The notes under the pieces are model-generated. The model was not told where the DNA came from. It saw only the letters and a list, made by a program, of their open reading frames with translations, and made no database searches. From contig NZ_JAFFID010000001.1 in the NCBI RefSeq assembly GCF_017355955.1, forward strand, positions 2,542,001-2,606,000: a stretch of 64,000 nt of DNA, written 5' to 3'. Below, one piece after another: positions 17,242 to 25,211 of the stretch (the stretch's first letter is position 1; each line of letters opens with the position of its first letter). This stretch comes from Sabulibacter ruber. GTDB taxonomy: Bacteria; Bacteroidota; Bacteroidia; Cytophagales; Hymenobacteraceae. A program made the position numbers and the translations under genes.

Positions 17242-18708
17242 TTATCTAGTTGCATTTAAAGGATACTGCCGATTTACTTTGTCCAGCACCACGTACAGTG
17301 AATCTTTAGTTGATGTAATCCCGGTTAGGATGATTCGGGTGGCGTTGGGCCGGGTGTAATGCAAAATCATTTTCTCTTTTTTAAGCTTAGAGGCAGCTTT
17401 TGCGTTACTTCTATTTTGGCCATTCTGGCCTCCGCCCCTTCTACCTTCTCCGCCTGCATTTCCGTGTTTATCCTGGAGGGTGAGGGTTTGGTTCAGGGTA
17501 TCGGCAGCGTAGTAGAAAAACCGCCTTCCTCCGGCGATGCCGGTGAGCTCCCAGGTGCGGGACTCGTCTTTCTTATGGGGCACCCCGTTGGAGAGATCCA
17601 GCTTCACTTTTTGGTTGACTTTGAACGTAAGGGTGGAATGTTTCTCAAACGTGGCGTCCTGCCACCGCACCGAGTCAGTGGGCGAATAAGGCAGCACTTT
17701 GTTGTTGAGTCTGAACTCGGTGACTTGATAATAGCCTTCGGCACCCGCCAAGCCCGGGGTCACGGGTACTTTGATGAGCTTTTCTTCCCGGTAGTTGAGC
17801 ACATGCAGGTAAGCCATTAATCCAAGATAGGTGAAGATGGGAATCGCTTTCAAAACGTATCGGCCGTATTGCTGCCAGGGCTTCTGGAAAGCGGGATAAT
17901 GGTACACCGGCACCACGTCCTGCTCCAGCACAAGCAATTTCCAGAGCCGGGGAAGGTCATACAGCATCAGGAACAAGGCCAGGATCACAAAATAAGCGCT
18001 GTACACGTGCACCCCGCCGTCATAGGCATGGTTGATGTACACGATGTTGGCCGAGGCTCCGGCCGTGAGCGCCGCCCCCAGAAAGGTCGTCCGGCGGAAG
18101 AAAAGAAGCGTCCCGGCCAGGATCTCCACGAAGCCTAGGAAAATTTCATAATGCGGCACGATGCCCACCGACAACCAATACAATTTCTGTGCGGTGATAT
18201 CGCCTAGGTTGGTAGCCAGCGTGCCCTGCGGCGGAAACGGCATCTGGATGAGAAACAGCTTCACAAACCCGAACTCAATCATGCCCAGCGCCACCCGGTA
18301 GCGCACCAGCACCCGCAGCCAATAGTAGAGCCTGTTGTATTCTCTGCGTCTGGCCCCACCCACCGACCAAATCACCGCCCCGGCCAGCGCCACTGCCAGA
18401 ATCAGCCCGAAATCTGCGTAACTGACCAAGCCCCAGCGGGCGCTTTCTCCCTCCAATTCCAGAAATTTAGGCGAAAAACGGGCCAGGTTGGTCAAGTCGC
18501 GGTAACCCAAATGGAGCCAGTCCAGCGCCACCAGATCTTCATAGTACTGCCAACTGGTGGGCAAACTCATGATGACGAAAAAGATGAACGCCACCCTGAA
18601 CAGGAACCGTTGCAGAGGAGTCCAGCCCTTAGGTTCTGATATAGACTCATTAGAAGAATCCCGGGACAAGGTCAGGGTTGGCGCAGGGAGCGTATCTACG
18701 GGTTGCAT
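17242..18708 (-). CDS. DoxX-like integral membrane protein with C-terminal soluble domain (second paralogue)
   Basis: 488 residues. About eight hydrophobic segments (roughly residues 35-320) with WYxxxxRYRVALGMIEFGFVKLF-like and EILAGTLLFFRRTTFLGAALTAG motifs are typical of DoxX/HTTM-like membrane proteins. A soluble C-terminal domain (about 325-488) starts at GYYQVTEFRLNNKVLPYS and contains TDSVRWQDATFEK, a low-complexity Gly/Asn/Arg insert (GGEGRRGGGQNGQN), and ends in DSLYVVLDKVNRQY. The C-terminal domain has clear equivalents in its neighbour (GCYQVREFKLNGKLLPFS, TDSVRWHDVVIEK, DSLYVVLDKVEKDY), so the two arose by duplication. It lies 38 bp downstream of the paralogue and ends the operon. 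DoxX proteins include subunits of thiosulfate:quinone oxidoreductase, but the function here is unknown. Confidence 0.75.
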   Translation of the reverse strand: MQPVDTLPAPTLTLSRDSSNESISEPKGWTPLQRFLFRVAFIFFVIMSLPTSWQYYEDLVALDWLHLGYRDLTNLARFSPKFLELEGESARWGLVSYADFGLILAVALAGAVIWSVGGARRREYNRLYYWLRVLVRYRVALGMIEFGFVKLFLIQMPFPPQGTLATNLGDITAQKLYWLSVGIVPHYEIFLGFVEILAGTLLFFRRTTFLGAALTAGASANIVYINHAYDGGVHVYSAYFVILALFLMLYDLPRLWKLLVLEQDVVPVYHYPAFQKPWQQYGRYVLKAIPIFTYLGLMAYLHVLNYREEKLIKVPVTPGLAGAEGYYQVTEFRLNNKVLPYSPTDSVRWQDATFEKHSTLTFKVNQKVKLDLSNGVPHKKDESRTWELTGIAGGRRFFYYAADTLNQTLTLQDKHGNAGGEGRRGGGQNGQNRSNAKAASKLKKEKMILHYTRPNATRIILTGITSTKDSLYVVLDKVNRQYPLNATR

Positions 18709-18746
18709 GATTGCAGGAAGTTAAATGAAAGGATGAGGGAGGAGGT

Positions 18747-20060
18747 TTACAGGGTGACCGGCTTCCGGCGACCTTTGTAGAGCAGGTAGTCTTTCTCCAC
18801 CTTGTCCAATACCACGTACAGCGAGTCTTGCCGTTCATTGCGCCCACTTAAGACTAGCGTAGCCGCCGATGGTTTCCTGTAGCGGAGTTCCCATTGCTCA
18901 ATCTTCTGGTCTTGGTGCAGGGGAAGCATAGTCAAGGTCTGCCGGAGGGAATCTACTTTCAGTTTGAAATACTGGCGACCGCCGTTACCTGCCGCCTCTG
19001 CCGGCACCTGGGTACCGGTTTTGGTGATGGGCGTAACCGCCGAATGCCCCGGCCCCCTGTTGATGCTGAGTGTCGGCCATTTCTCGATTACCACATCGTG
19101 CCAGCGAACGGAATCTGTCTGAGAGAAAGGCAGCAATTTCCCGTTGAGTTTGAACTCCCGCACCTGATAGCAACCAGCCTCCGCCGACAAAGCCCCGGAT
19201 TGGCTTTCCTGTTTTTGGGCGTTCTCCTGCAGAGCCAAATAACCAAGAATGGCTAGACTGAAAACAGTAACGCTTTTCACAGCAAGTTGAAGCAGCTTAA
19301 ACCAGCCTGCCGAAATAGTTACCCTTACTTTATTAGCGGCAGTAGGCCGTTCCAGCAGCAGCAAATTCACCACCCGTGGCACATCCTGCACCAGCAGGAA
19401 CAACGCCAAAGTCAACAGGAAAGCGCTGTACACCAGATCACCCACCTCATAAAAGAGGTTCACGGCAATCACGTTCAACAGGAAGGCGGCGGCTATGGCG
19501 GCGCCAAACGTTGCGGTTCTTCTATAGAGCAACAAAAGCCCGGCTCCCAGTTCTATCAACCCGATCACTGTTTCATAAGAGGCCGAGGCTAATCCTGTGG
19601 TGAGCCAATAGATTTTCCAGGGCAGGAAATCGCCGTAGTTGGTGTTCAGTTCGCTCAAGGTGGGAGCCGGCATCTGCAGGTGGAAGACCTTCAGAAAACC
19701 GTAGGCCATTATCCCAAGCGCCAGCCGGTATCGCACCAAGGCTTTCAACCAATAGTACTCTTGGTGGTACTCAGGCCGCCGTTTGTCCCAAGCTCCCCAG
19801 AGAATACTCCCAGTAGCCGCTCCCAGCGCCAGAATCAACCAATCCAGAAAACTTTCCTGAGCCTGGAAACGGGGCAGATAGCGGCTCAACTGTACAATCT
19901 CAGATAAATCTAGCGGCCAGTGCAGCGTAAACAAACTGTGGTAGAACTTCCAGTTGATGGGGACGATCTGCAGCAGGAAATACAGGAAGAAGAGCCGGAA
20001 GGCTGCTTTTTCCAGCGGGCTCCACGCTGTTGTCGGGGTGAGGTTCTGTACTTGCGTCAT
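18747..20060 (-). CDS. DoxX-like integral membrane protein with C-terminal soluble domain (first paralogue)
   Basis: 437 residues with the same architecture as the next gene. An N-terminal transmembrane block (about 15-300) shares YYWLKALVRYRLALGIMAYGFLKVF with the YYWLRVLVRYRVALGMIEFGFVKLF pattern of the paralogue (compared in pieces). The soluble C-terminal domain (about 300-437) carries TDSVRWHDVVIEK and DSLYVVLDKVEKDY. It starts at an ATG at 20060, 6 bp after the susD-like stop, implying tight cotranscription and possibly translational coupling. The low-complexity insert of its partner is absent. A role in electron transfer or sulfur oxidation is possible by analogy with DoxD but unsupported by any active-site residue I can name. 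Confidence 0.75.
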   Translation of the reverse strand: MTQVQNLTPTTAWSPLEKAAFRLFFLYFLLQIVPINWKFYHSLFTLHWPLDLSEIVQLSRYLPRFQAQESFLDWLILALGAATGSILWGAWDKRRPEYHQEYYWLKALVRYRLALGIMAYGFLKVFHLQMPAPTLSELNTNYGDFLPWKIYWLTTGLASASYETVIGLIELGAGLLLLYRRTATFGAAIAAAFLLNVIAVNLFYEVGDLVYSAFLLTLALFLLVQDVPRVVNLLLLERPTAANKVRVTISAGWFKLLQLAVKSVTVFSLAILGYLALQENAQKQESQSGALSAEAGCYQVREFKLNGKLLPFSQTDSVRWHDVVIEKWPTLSINRGPGHSAVTPITKTGTQVPAEAAGNGGRQYFKLKVDSLRQTLTMLPLHQDQKIEQWELRYRKPSAATLVLSGRNERQDSLYVVLDKVEKDYLLYKGRRKPVTL

Positions 20061-20066
20061 GACTTA

Positions 20067-21419
20067 TTAATACCCTTCGTTTTGGACCAGCGCTTTGTCT
20101 AGGGTGATTTCATCCACCGGCAGCGGCAGCACGTAGCGGCGGGCATCGGTGAGGCCCAGCACGGCCGCGGCCCGGTCGGTTCTCACCAGGTCAAACCAGC
20201 GGTGCGGCTCAAAGGCGAACTCTATGCGGCGCTCGTTCTCAATCGCTAACAATAAGGCTGCCTGATCGGTGATGGGAGTGAGCGCGGGAAGATCGGCGCG
20301 GCTCCGGACGGCGTTCAGGTCAGCCAAGGCTCCTTCCAGTTTAGTGGTGCCTCCTTGTTGGGCGCGGGCTTCGGCTCGGATGAGATACAACTCTGCGATG
20401 CGGATTACATAGGCGGGATCGGTGGCCGGGCTGCGGTAGTAGAGGTTTCCGTACCAGCGTCCATCGGCGGTTTTGGAGACCAGGGCACTGCGGTTCCCGC
20501 CAATGGCTGGATTGCTGACCAAGTCCACGAATGCGGTGTTTGGGGCCCATTGCCGGGTGCCGCCATTGGTGGGTGGTTGCCAGTTCCCGCGGTGGCTGTT
20601 GGTATTGGCGGCGCTGTAGGCCAGCTCAAACACTGATTCCTGCGAAGCCACCACGTTGTTGGCCCACCATGCCGAATAAGGCTTGACCAGGGTGTAGTTT
20701 CCTTCGCCAATCAACTTAGAGGCATATTCCTCGGCCAGAGCCCATTCTTTCTGGTACAGGTGGTATCGCGCCCGCAACGCCCAAACGGTTTTCTGGGTAG
20801 CCCTGATGCGGTTGGTGGTGTTGGGCAGCAGTTTCTCCGCTTCTGTTAAGTCTTTCAAGACCTGCGCGTAAGTATCCGCGACCATGCTGCGCGGGATGCC
20901 CCGGTTATCGGTGGCGGTGAGGGTGGGTTGCAAGTAAAGGGGCACGCCGCCCCACACCCGCGCCAAGTCAAAGTAAGACAGGGCCCGCACAAAGTAGGCC
21001 TCGCCCAGTAACTGGTCTTTCTTGGCCTGGGGAAAGGAAGGTTCCAAAGGCAAGGTAGGCACTTTGGCGATCACGTGGTTCGCGCTGTTGATGGTCTTGT
21101 AAATAGAAGACCATAACGTGGAGAGAATGGAGTTATCGGCGCGTACTTCATGGTTCACGAACTGCCCGGTGATGGCCTGCGAGCCGGTCCACTGGATGTT
21201 GTCGCCGGACAGGTACCCGATGGACGGAAAAGTGGTGCCATAGTACCCGTTCGCCGACAAGGTGCGGTACATTCCCCTAACGGCGGTCTCGGCGGAGGCG
21301 CCGTCCAGGATAGTTTGCTCGTCAGAGACGTATTGTTTCGGCTCCACGTCCAAAAAGCTGTCGCAGGAGACGGCGGTGAAGGCCAGGAAAAAGGCAAGGA
21401 GATATTGAGGCGTTTTCAT
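20067..21419 (-). CDS. RagB/SusD family nutrient-uptake lipoprotein
   Basis: 450 residues from the ATG at 21419. The start is chosen because it opens a lipoprotein signal, MKTPQYLLAFFLAFTAVSC, with Cys at residue 19. Upstream in-frame codons overlap the end of susC and are not signal-like. After the lipobox, DSFLDVEPKQYVSDE is the standard SusD N-terminus. The C-terminal RagB/SusD block includes RIAELYLIRAEARAQ and IENERRIEFAFEPHRWFDLV. It sits on the outer-membrane surface and caps its SusC partner. The gene begins 22 bp after susC. The substrate cannot be told from sequence: no glycosidase or peptidase is in the operon, which instead contains two DoxX-like proteins. Confidence 0.93.
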   Translation of the reverse strand: MKTPQYLLAFFLAFTAVSCDSFLDVEPKQYVSDEQTILDGASAETAVRGMYRTLSANGYYGTTFPSIGYLSGDNIQWTGSQAITGQFVNHEVRADNSILSTLWSSIYKTINSANHVIAKVPTLPLEPSFPQAKKDQLLGEAYFVRALSYFDLARVWGGVPLYLQPTLTATDNRGIPRSMVADTYAQVLKDLTEAEKLLPNTTNRIRATQKTVWALRARYHLYQKEWALAEEYASKLIGEGNYTLVKPYSAWWANNVVASQESVFELAYSAANTNSHRGNWQPPTNGGTRQWAPNTAFVDLVSNPAIGGNRSALVSKTADGRWYGNLYYRSPATDPAYVIRIAELYLIRAEARAQQGGTTKLEGALADLNAVRSRADLPALTPITDQAALLLAIENERRIEFAFEPHRWFDLVRTDRAAAVLGLTDARRYVLPLPVDEITLDKALVQNEGY

Positions 21420-21441
21420 AAAAATCGGCGGAAAATAGAAA

Positions 21442-24400
21442 TTAGAGGATGATGTCAACCCCAAACTGCACCGAACGCGGCTGTGGCGGTGTCCCGAAGT
21501 CAAGGCCTTTCACATTCTGGTCATTGGTGACATTGGTCTCGGGATCAAGCCCTGAGTAATTGGTGAGCAGCCACAGGTTGGTGCCCACCGCGTACACCCG
21601 CAGTTTCTGGGTGCGCAGCTTAGACGTAATGGCTTTAGGAAGCGTGTAACCCACGGTAAATGACTTCAGGCGCAGGAAAGAACCGTCTTCCAGCAAGCGG
21701 CTGTTCTGCTCCAGGCGGTAGTTGTTGCCCACCGTGGTGAAGCGGGGCACATCGGTGATGTCGCCGGGTTTTTGCCATCTTTTGGTTGAATTGGCAAATA
21801 ATACGCGGTCAGCGCGGGTGCCTCCGGCCATGTCGAAGAACTCGTTCATGTTATAGACCTCATTTCCGTACTGGAAGGTGAACAGCAGCCCGGCGTCAAA
21901 GCCTTTGTAGGAGAAATTACTGGTGAGCCCCCCGTAGAAATCAGGCATGGCGTTGCCCATGAGTTGCCGGTCGGCCACGGTAATCTGGCCGTCCTGGTTC
22001 ACGTCTTCAAAGATCGCGTTCCCGGTTTGCGGGTCCACGTACAGTTGCTTGTACAGCCAGAACGTGTACAGCGAGTTACCCTGCTGCATCCTGAGCCAAT
22101 CGCGGCTGTAGACATTGATGGGCGAGGCCAGCTTCTCAATCTTGTTCTTGTTGCCCGAGAGGTTGAAACTGGTGCTCCACTGAAAGTCATTGGTTTGCAG
22201 GTTCACCGTGTTGATGCCTATCTCAAAGCCGGTGTTGCTCACCTCCCCGGCGTTCTGGTAGTAGGTATTGAAACCGGTGGTACCGGGCAGCGGCAGTTGC
22301 AGCAGCAGATCGGTGGTGTATTTGCGGTAGTAGTTCAGCTCCAGCCCCACGCGGCCTTTGAAGAAACTCACGTCCAGGCCGGCGTTCCATTGCTTGGTTT
22401 TCTCCCAGCTCAGGTCATTGTTGGCCAGTTGCTGAGGCGCCGTGCCCGGCCGGTCGCCGCTGGGGGTATTGTCTGGGTAGCTGGAGCCTCCGTTCCAGAG
22501 CCCGCGGGAAGCGAAGTTGCTGATGCCGTTCTGGTTTCCGGTGGTGCCGTAGCTGGCCCGCAACTTCAGATCCGAAAGGAACTCCACGTCTTTCAGGAAG
22601 GCTTCTTCTTTCAATCTCCAGGCCGCGCCTACCGAGTAGAACGTGCCCCACTGATTCCCGCTGGCGAACTTAGAAGAACCATCGGCCCGTACAGAGGCCT
22701 CCAGCAGGTATTTGCCGGCATAGTTGTAATCGATCCGGGAGAAGAACGAAGCCAGGCTAGACTTGGTCCAGCTCTCCGAGCCGATGCGCGTGGCCGCCGA
22801 GGAAATTAGGGTAAAGGAATTATTGGCAAAGTTGGTACCCTGCGCCGAGGTTCCCGAAGTAACATCGCCCTGGATGGAATTCCCCACCAATACGCCCAGG
22901 CTGTGGTCTCCGCCAAAAGCGGTCCGGTATTGCAAGGTCTGTTCATTTACCCAGGTGGTCTTCTGCGTGATAGCCGAAGTCGCCAAGCCGTTGGTAGGCG
23001 ATGCGCCCAGCAAGGTAAGCGTGTTCCAGTACTCAGACTCGTCATAGTTGTTATAGTCCAGGCCCCAACTGGTCCTGAACTTCAGGCCGGGCAGCAGCTC
23101 CGCATCCAGGTACAGGTTGCCCAGGTACCGGATGCTGGTGGTGGTCACGTCATAGTTGTTCAGTAGCACATCCAAGTTGTCCCACGGGCCCCATTTGGCG
23201 GGCGTGCCGTCCTCGTTCACTTTGGGCAGATAGGTGGCTACTAGCAACGCCGTCTGGAACATGCCGCCCTGCGGACCATCGCCGGCCCGGGCCTGGTTCC
23301 GGAAACTCCGGGAAAGATTGCTGCTGCTCCCGATCTGGATCTTATCAGTGATTTTCTGGTCCAGGTTCAGCCGGATGCTCGCCCGCTCAAAGTAGACAGG
23401 CTTCATGATGGATTCCTGCTTGGTATAGCCACCACCCAGGAAAAACTTGGTGCTTTCCGTTCCGCCTTGTACCGACAGGTCATAGTTTTTGAGGGAGGCC
23501 GTTCGGAAGATATCACTCAGCCGGTCATAGGTCTGCTGCTCCTCGGGCAAGCCGCGCCCACCTTCTGACCCCGGACGGAAAGGCCGGTTCTCATACGTCT
23601 GTTTTAAGGCCGGATTATCCAAACCAGAGTTAATCCAGGCTTCATTGTGGAGCGCGGCATTCTCGGGACCCGAGGCAATGTCCCATACTTTGGGCGTCCA
23701 GGCCCAGCCTTGGTATGCATTGAGGTTCACCCGGGGTTTGGTGTTGTACGCCCCGCGTTTGGTGGTCACGATGACTACTCCGTTGGCTGCCCGGGAACCA
23801 TAGATCGCCGTGGCGCTGGCGTCTTTCAGCACCTCGATGCTTTCAATGTCAGCGGGGTTGATGTCGGCGATGGGCGAAGTGGATTTTCCGCCGGTGTTTA
23901 CTGTTTGCAGGCTGGTGTTGTTCAGGAACACACCGTCTACAATATACAGCGGTTCGTTGCTGGCGTTGATGGAGGTATTCCCCCTGATCCGGATGAAAAT
24001 TCCTTCGCCGGGCACGCCGGTATTGGAGCTGATCTGTACCCCGGGCGCCTTGCCCTGCAACTGAGCGTCAAAACTGCCCACCGGAATCTGCTTGGTTTCC
24101 TCGGGGTTCACCTTGGCCACGGAGCTGATGAGGTTCTTGCGTTCCTGCGTGCCGTAGCCTACCACTACCACTTCTTCCAGGGCTTTGGTGTCTTCCGTTA
24201 AGGTGATTTGAAGATTGGTCTGCGCCCCGTTGAAGGATACTTCCCTGGAGAGAAACCCGATGTAAGAAATCAACAACGTTCCTGTCTCAGCAGGGGTTTT
24301 CAGCTGGAAACCGCCGTTGACATCGGTGGTCACGCCAATGGTGGTATTCTTCACCACCACCGACACGCCCGTCAGAGGCTCTCCTTTGGAGGTAGTTACT

Positions 24401-24534
24401 TTTCCGGACAGCGTGACCTCTGGTTTTCTGAAATAAGACACCCTTGCATTATCTATGGGTGTCGCTTCGGCAGAGAACCGGAAAAGGAAAGGCAATAACA
24501 AGACAGCACTGCTGAAACGTAGCAGTTTTTTCAT
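21442..24534 (-). CDS. SusC/RagA family TonB-linked outer-membrane transporter
   Basis: 1030 residues from the ATG at 24534 (MKKLLRF, signal peptide of about 24 residues). The domains are a carboxypeptidase-regulatory-like domain at about 40-115 (LSGKVTTSKGEPLTGVSVVV), a TonB-box-like EEVVVVGYGTQERK near 120, a plug at about 130-235 including the SusC signature SIEVLKDASATAIYGSRAANG, and then the 22-strand barrel. It transports a ligand captured by SusD into the periplasm with TonB energy. It is the first gene of a four-gene operon (susC-susD-doxX-doxX). The 5' leader is about 450 nt from a predicted promoter and encodes a poly-Cys mini-peptide, suggesting regulated expression. Confidence 0.94.
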   Translation of the reverse strand: MKKLLRFSSAVLLLPFLFRFSAEATPIDNARVSYFRKPEVTLSGKVTTSKGEPLTGVSVVVKNTTIGVTTDVNGGFQLKTPAETGTLLISYIGFLSREVSFNGAQTNLQITLTEDTKALEEVVVVGYGTQERKNLISSVAKVNPEETKQIPVGSFDAQLQGKAPGVQISSNTGVPGEGIFIRIRGNTSINASNEPLYIVDGVFLNNTSLQTVNTGGKSTSPIADINPADIESIEVLKDASATAIYGSRAANGVVIVTTKRGAYNTKPRVNLNAYQGWAWTPKVWDIASGPENAALHNEAWINSGLDNPALKQTYENRPFRPGSEGGRGLPEEQQTYDRLSDIFRTASLKNYDLSVQGGTESTKFFLGGGYTKQESIMKPVYFERASIRLNLDQKITDKIQIGSSSNLSRSFRNQARAGDGPQGGMFQTALLVATYLPKVNEDGTPAKWGPWDNLDVLLNNYDVTTTSIRYLGNLYLDAELLPGLKFRTSWGLDYNNYDESEYWNTLTLLGASPTNGLATSAITQKTTWVNEQTLQYRTAFGGDHSLGVLVGNSIQGDVTSGTSAQGTNFANNSFTLISSAATRIGSESWTKSSLASFFSRIDYNYAGKYLLEASVRADGSSKFASGNQWGTFYSVGAAWRLKEEAFLKDVEFLSDLKLRASYGTTGNQNGISNFASRGLWNGGSSYPDNTPSGDRPGTAPQQLANNDLSWEKTKQWNAGLDVSFFKGRVGLELNYYRKYTTDLLLQLPLPGTTGFNTYYQNAGEVSNTGFEIGINTVNLQTNDFQWSTSFNLSGNKNKIEKLASPINVYSRDWLRMQQGNSLYTFWLYKQLYVDPQTGNAIFEDVNQDGQITVADRQLMGNAMPDFYGGLTSNFSYKGFDAGLLFTFQYGNEVYNMNEFFDMAGGTRADRVLFANSTKRWQKPGDITDVPRFTTVGNNYRLEQNSRLLEDGSFLRLKSFTVGYTLPKAITSKLRTQKLRVYAVGTNLWLLTNYSGLDPETNVTNDQNVKGLDFGTPPQPRSVQFGVDIIL

Positions 24535-24744
24535 AAGAAGGTGAAAATTATAAAGTAGATAAAGTGGGTAAAGCTGGCCTACCCGCACATTGACGGCATG
24601 TGCCTTAAGAGCTTCAAACCCAATAGAAAATCAGAGTAGAGCGAGCATCCGGCAAGCACATACCTCTCCCAGCCCACGTTTAGCTGCTTTTCGGCAAGCT
24701 GATGTGGAGTATTGGGGAACAAGAAAGGCTATAAGGATTGGTTA

Positions 24745-24815
24745 GCTGTTGTACCTGCGGACGCAGCCAAGGGAAGGCAGGTGCCTGTCACGGAAGGGAA
24801 TCAACAACAACAGCA
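24745..24815 (-). promoter_or_regulatory. Possible cysteine-responsive attenuator structure in susC leader
   Basis: The region includes the Cys-codon run, hairpin arms ACCTGC (24782-24777 on the minus strand) and GCAGGT (24758-24753), and the ACAACAGC segment (24752-24745) complementary to the Cys codons. The segment abuts the hairpin, so pairing with the Cys codons would enclose it. Ribosome position on the Cys codons would therefore change folding. No T-run terminator is obvious, so the control output is unclear. Confidence 0.4.
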
Positions 24816-24830
24816 GTACAGGCTGAACAT
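24801..24830 (-). CDS. 9-codon leader ORF ending in four cysteine codons
   Basis: Minus-strand ATG at 24830 to TGA at 24801 encodes MFSLYCCCC. The Cys codons are TGC TGT TGT TGT. It lies about 160 nt after the predicted transcription start and 267 nt before the susC start. Bases 24814-24807 (GCTGTTGT, inside the first three Cys codons) are exactly complementary to ACAACAGC at 24752-24745 of the same RNA. Between them a hairpin ACCTGC/GCAGGT (24782-24753) can form. This is the layout of a translation-dependent attenuator sensing Cys supply. Translation is not shown; no SD is visible, which is usual in this phylum. Confidence 0.5.
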   Translation of the reverse strand: MFSLYCCCC

Positions 24831-24994
24831 GCAGAGGGAATGACCTAATGGATAGTGGCTCGGCCTCCATCGGCCCAGGAAGTTTACATCCTCGGGTGGT
24901 AAAAGATGACTTTCCATATGCGTAATGTTAGTAAGTGTTTCTTCTTGGCACCTCTTCTTCTACTCACATCCCTTAATCTCTATAGAATTGGTAG

Positions 24995-25027
24995 ACAAAT
25001 AAAGAAAACCATTTCAATATCACCAAA
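24995..25027 (-). promoter_or_regulatory. Promoter for the susC operon leader
   Basis: On the minus strand, TTTG (25027-25024), 21 bp, then TTTATTTG (25002-24995), a 7/8 match to TAnnTTTG with Bacteroidota spacing. Transcription would start near 24988, giving a leader of about 450 nt. The rest of 24535-25211 holds no gene other than the mini-ORF. I looked for SAM, TPP and cobalamin riboswitch motifs and found none. Confidence 0.5.
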
Positions 25028-25211
25028 CAAAATCTTCATTAATTAGCAGAATGGCTGTAAACGCAGTGGATTACTTCCCTCATTCTCAACACAAACAGAC
25101 AAACCTTCTCATTATTTAAACATGAAAGATCCCTGCTCCACAAAGAAAAGATATTCAACAATTAGATAAAGCTCCCGACCCTTGCATCAGTACCTGAACC
25201 CAGCGCAGGGT

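Noticed and set aside
24535-25211. Possible SAM, TPP or cobalamin riboswitch in the susC leader
   Set aside because: A GGGCCGATGGAGGCCGAGCC stretch on the minus strand faintly resembles part of the S-box, but the other conserved S-box segments are absent, and TPP and B12 boxes are also missing. Infernal against Rfam would settle it.
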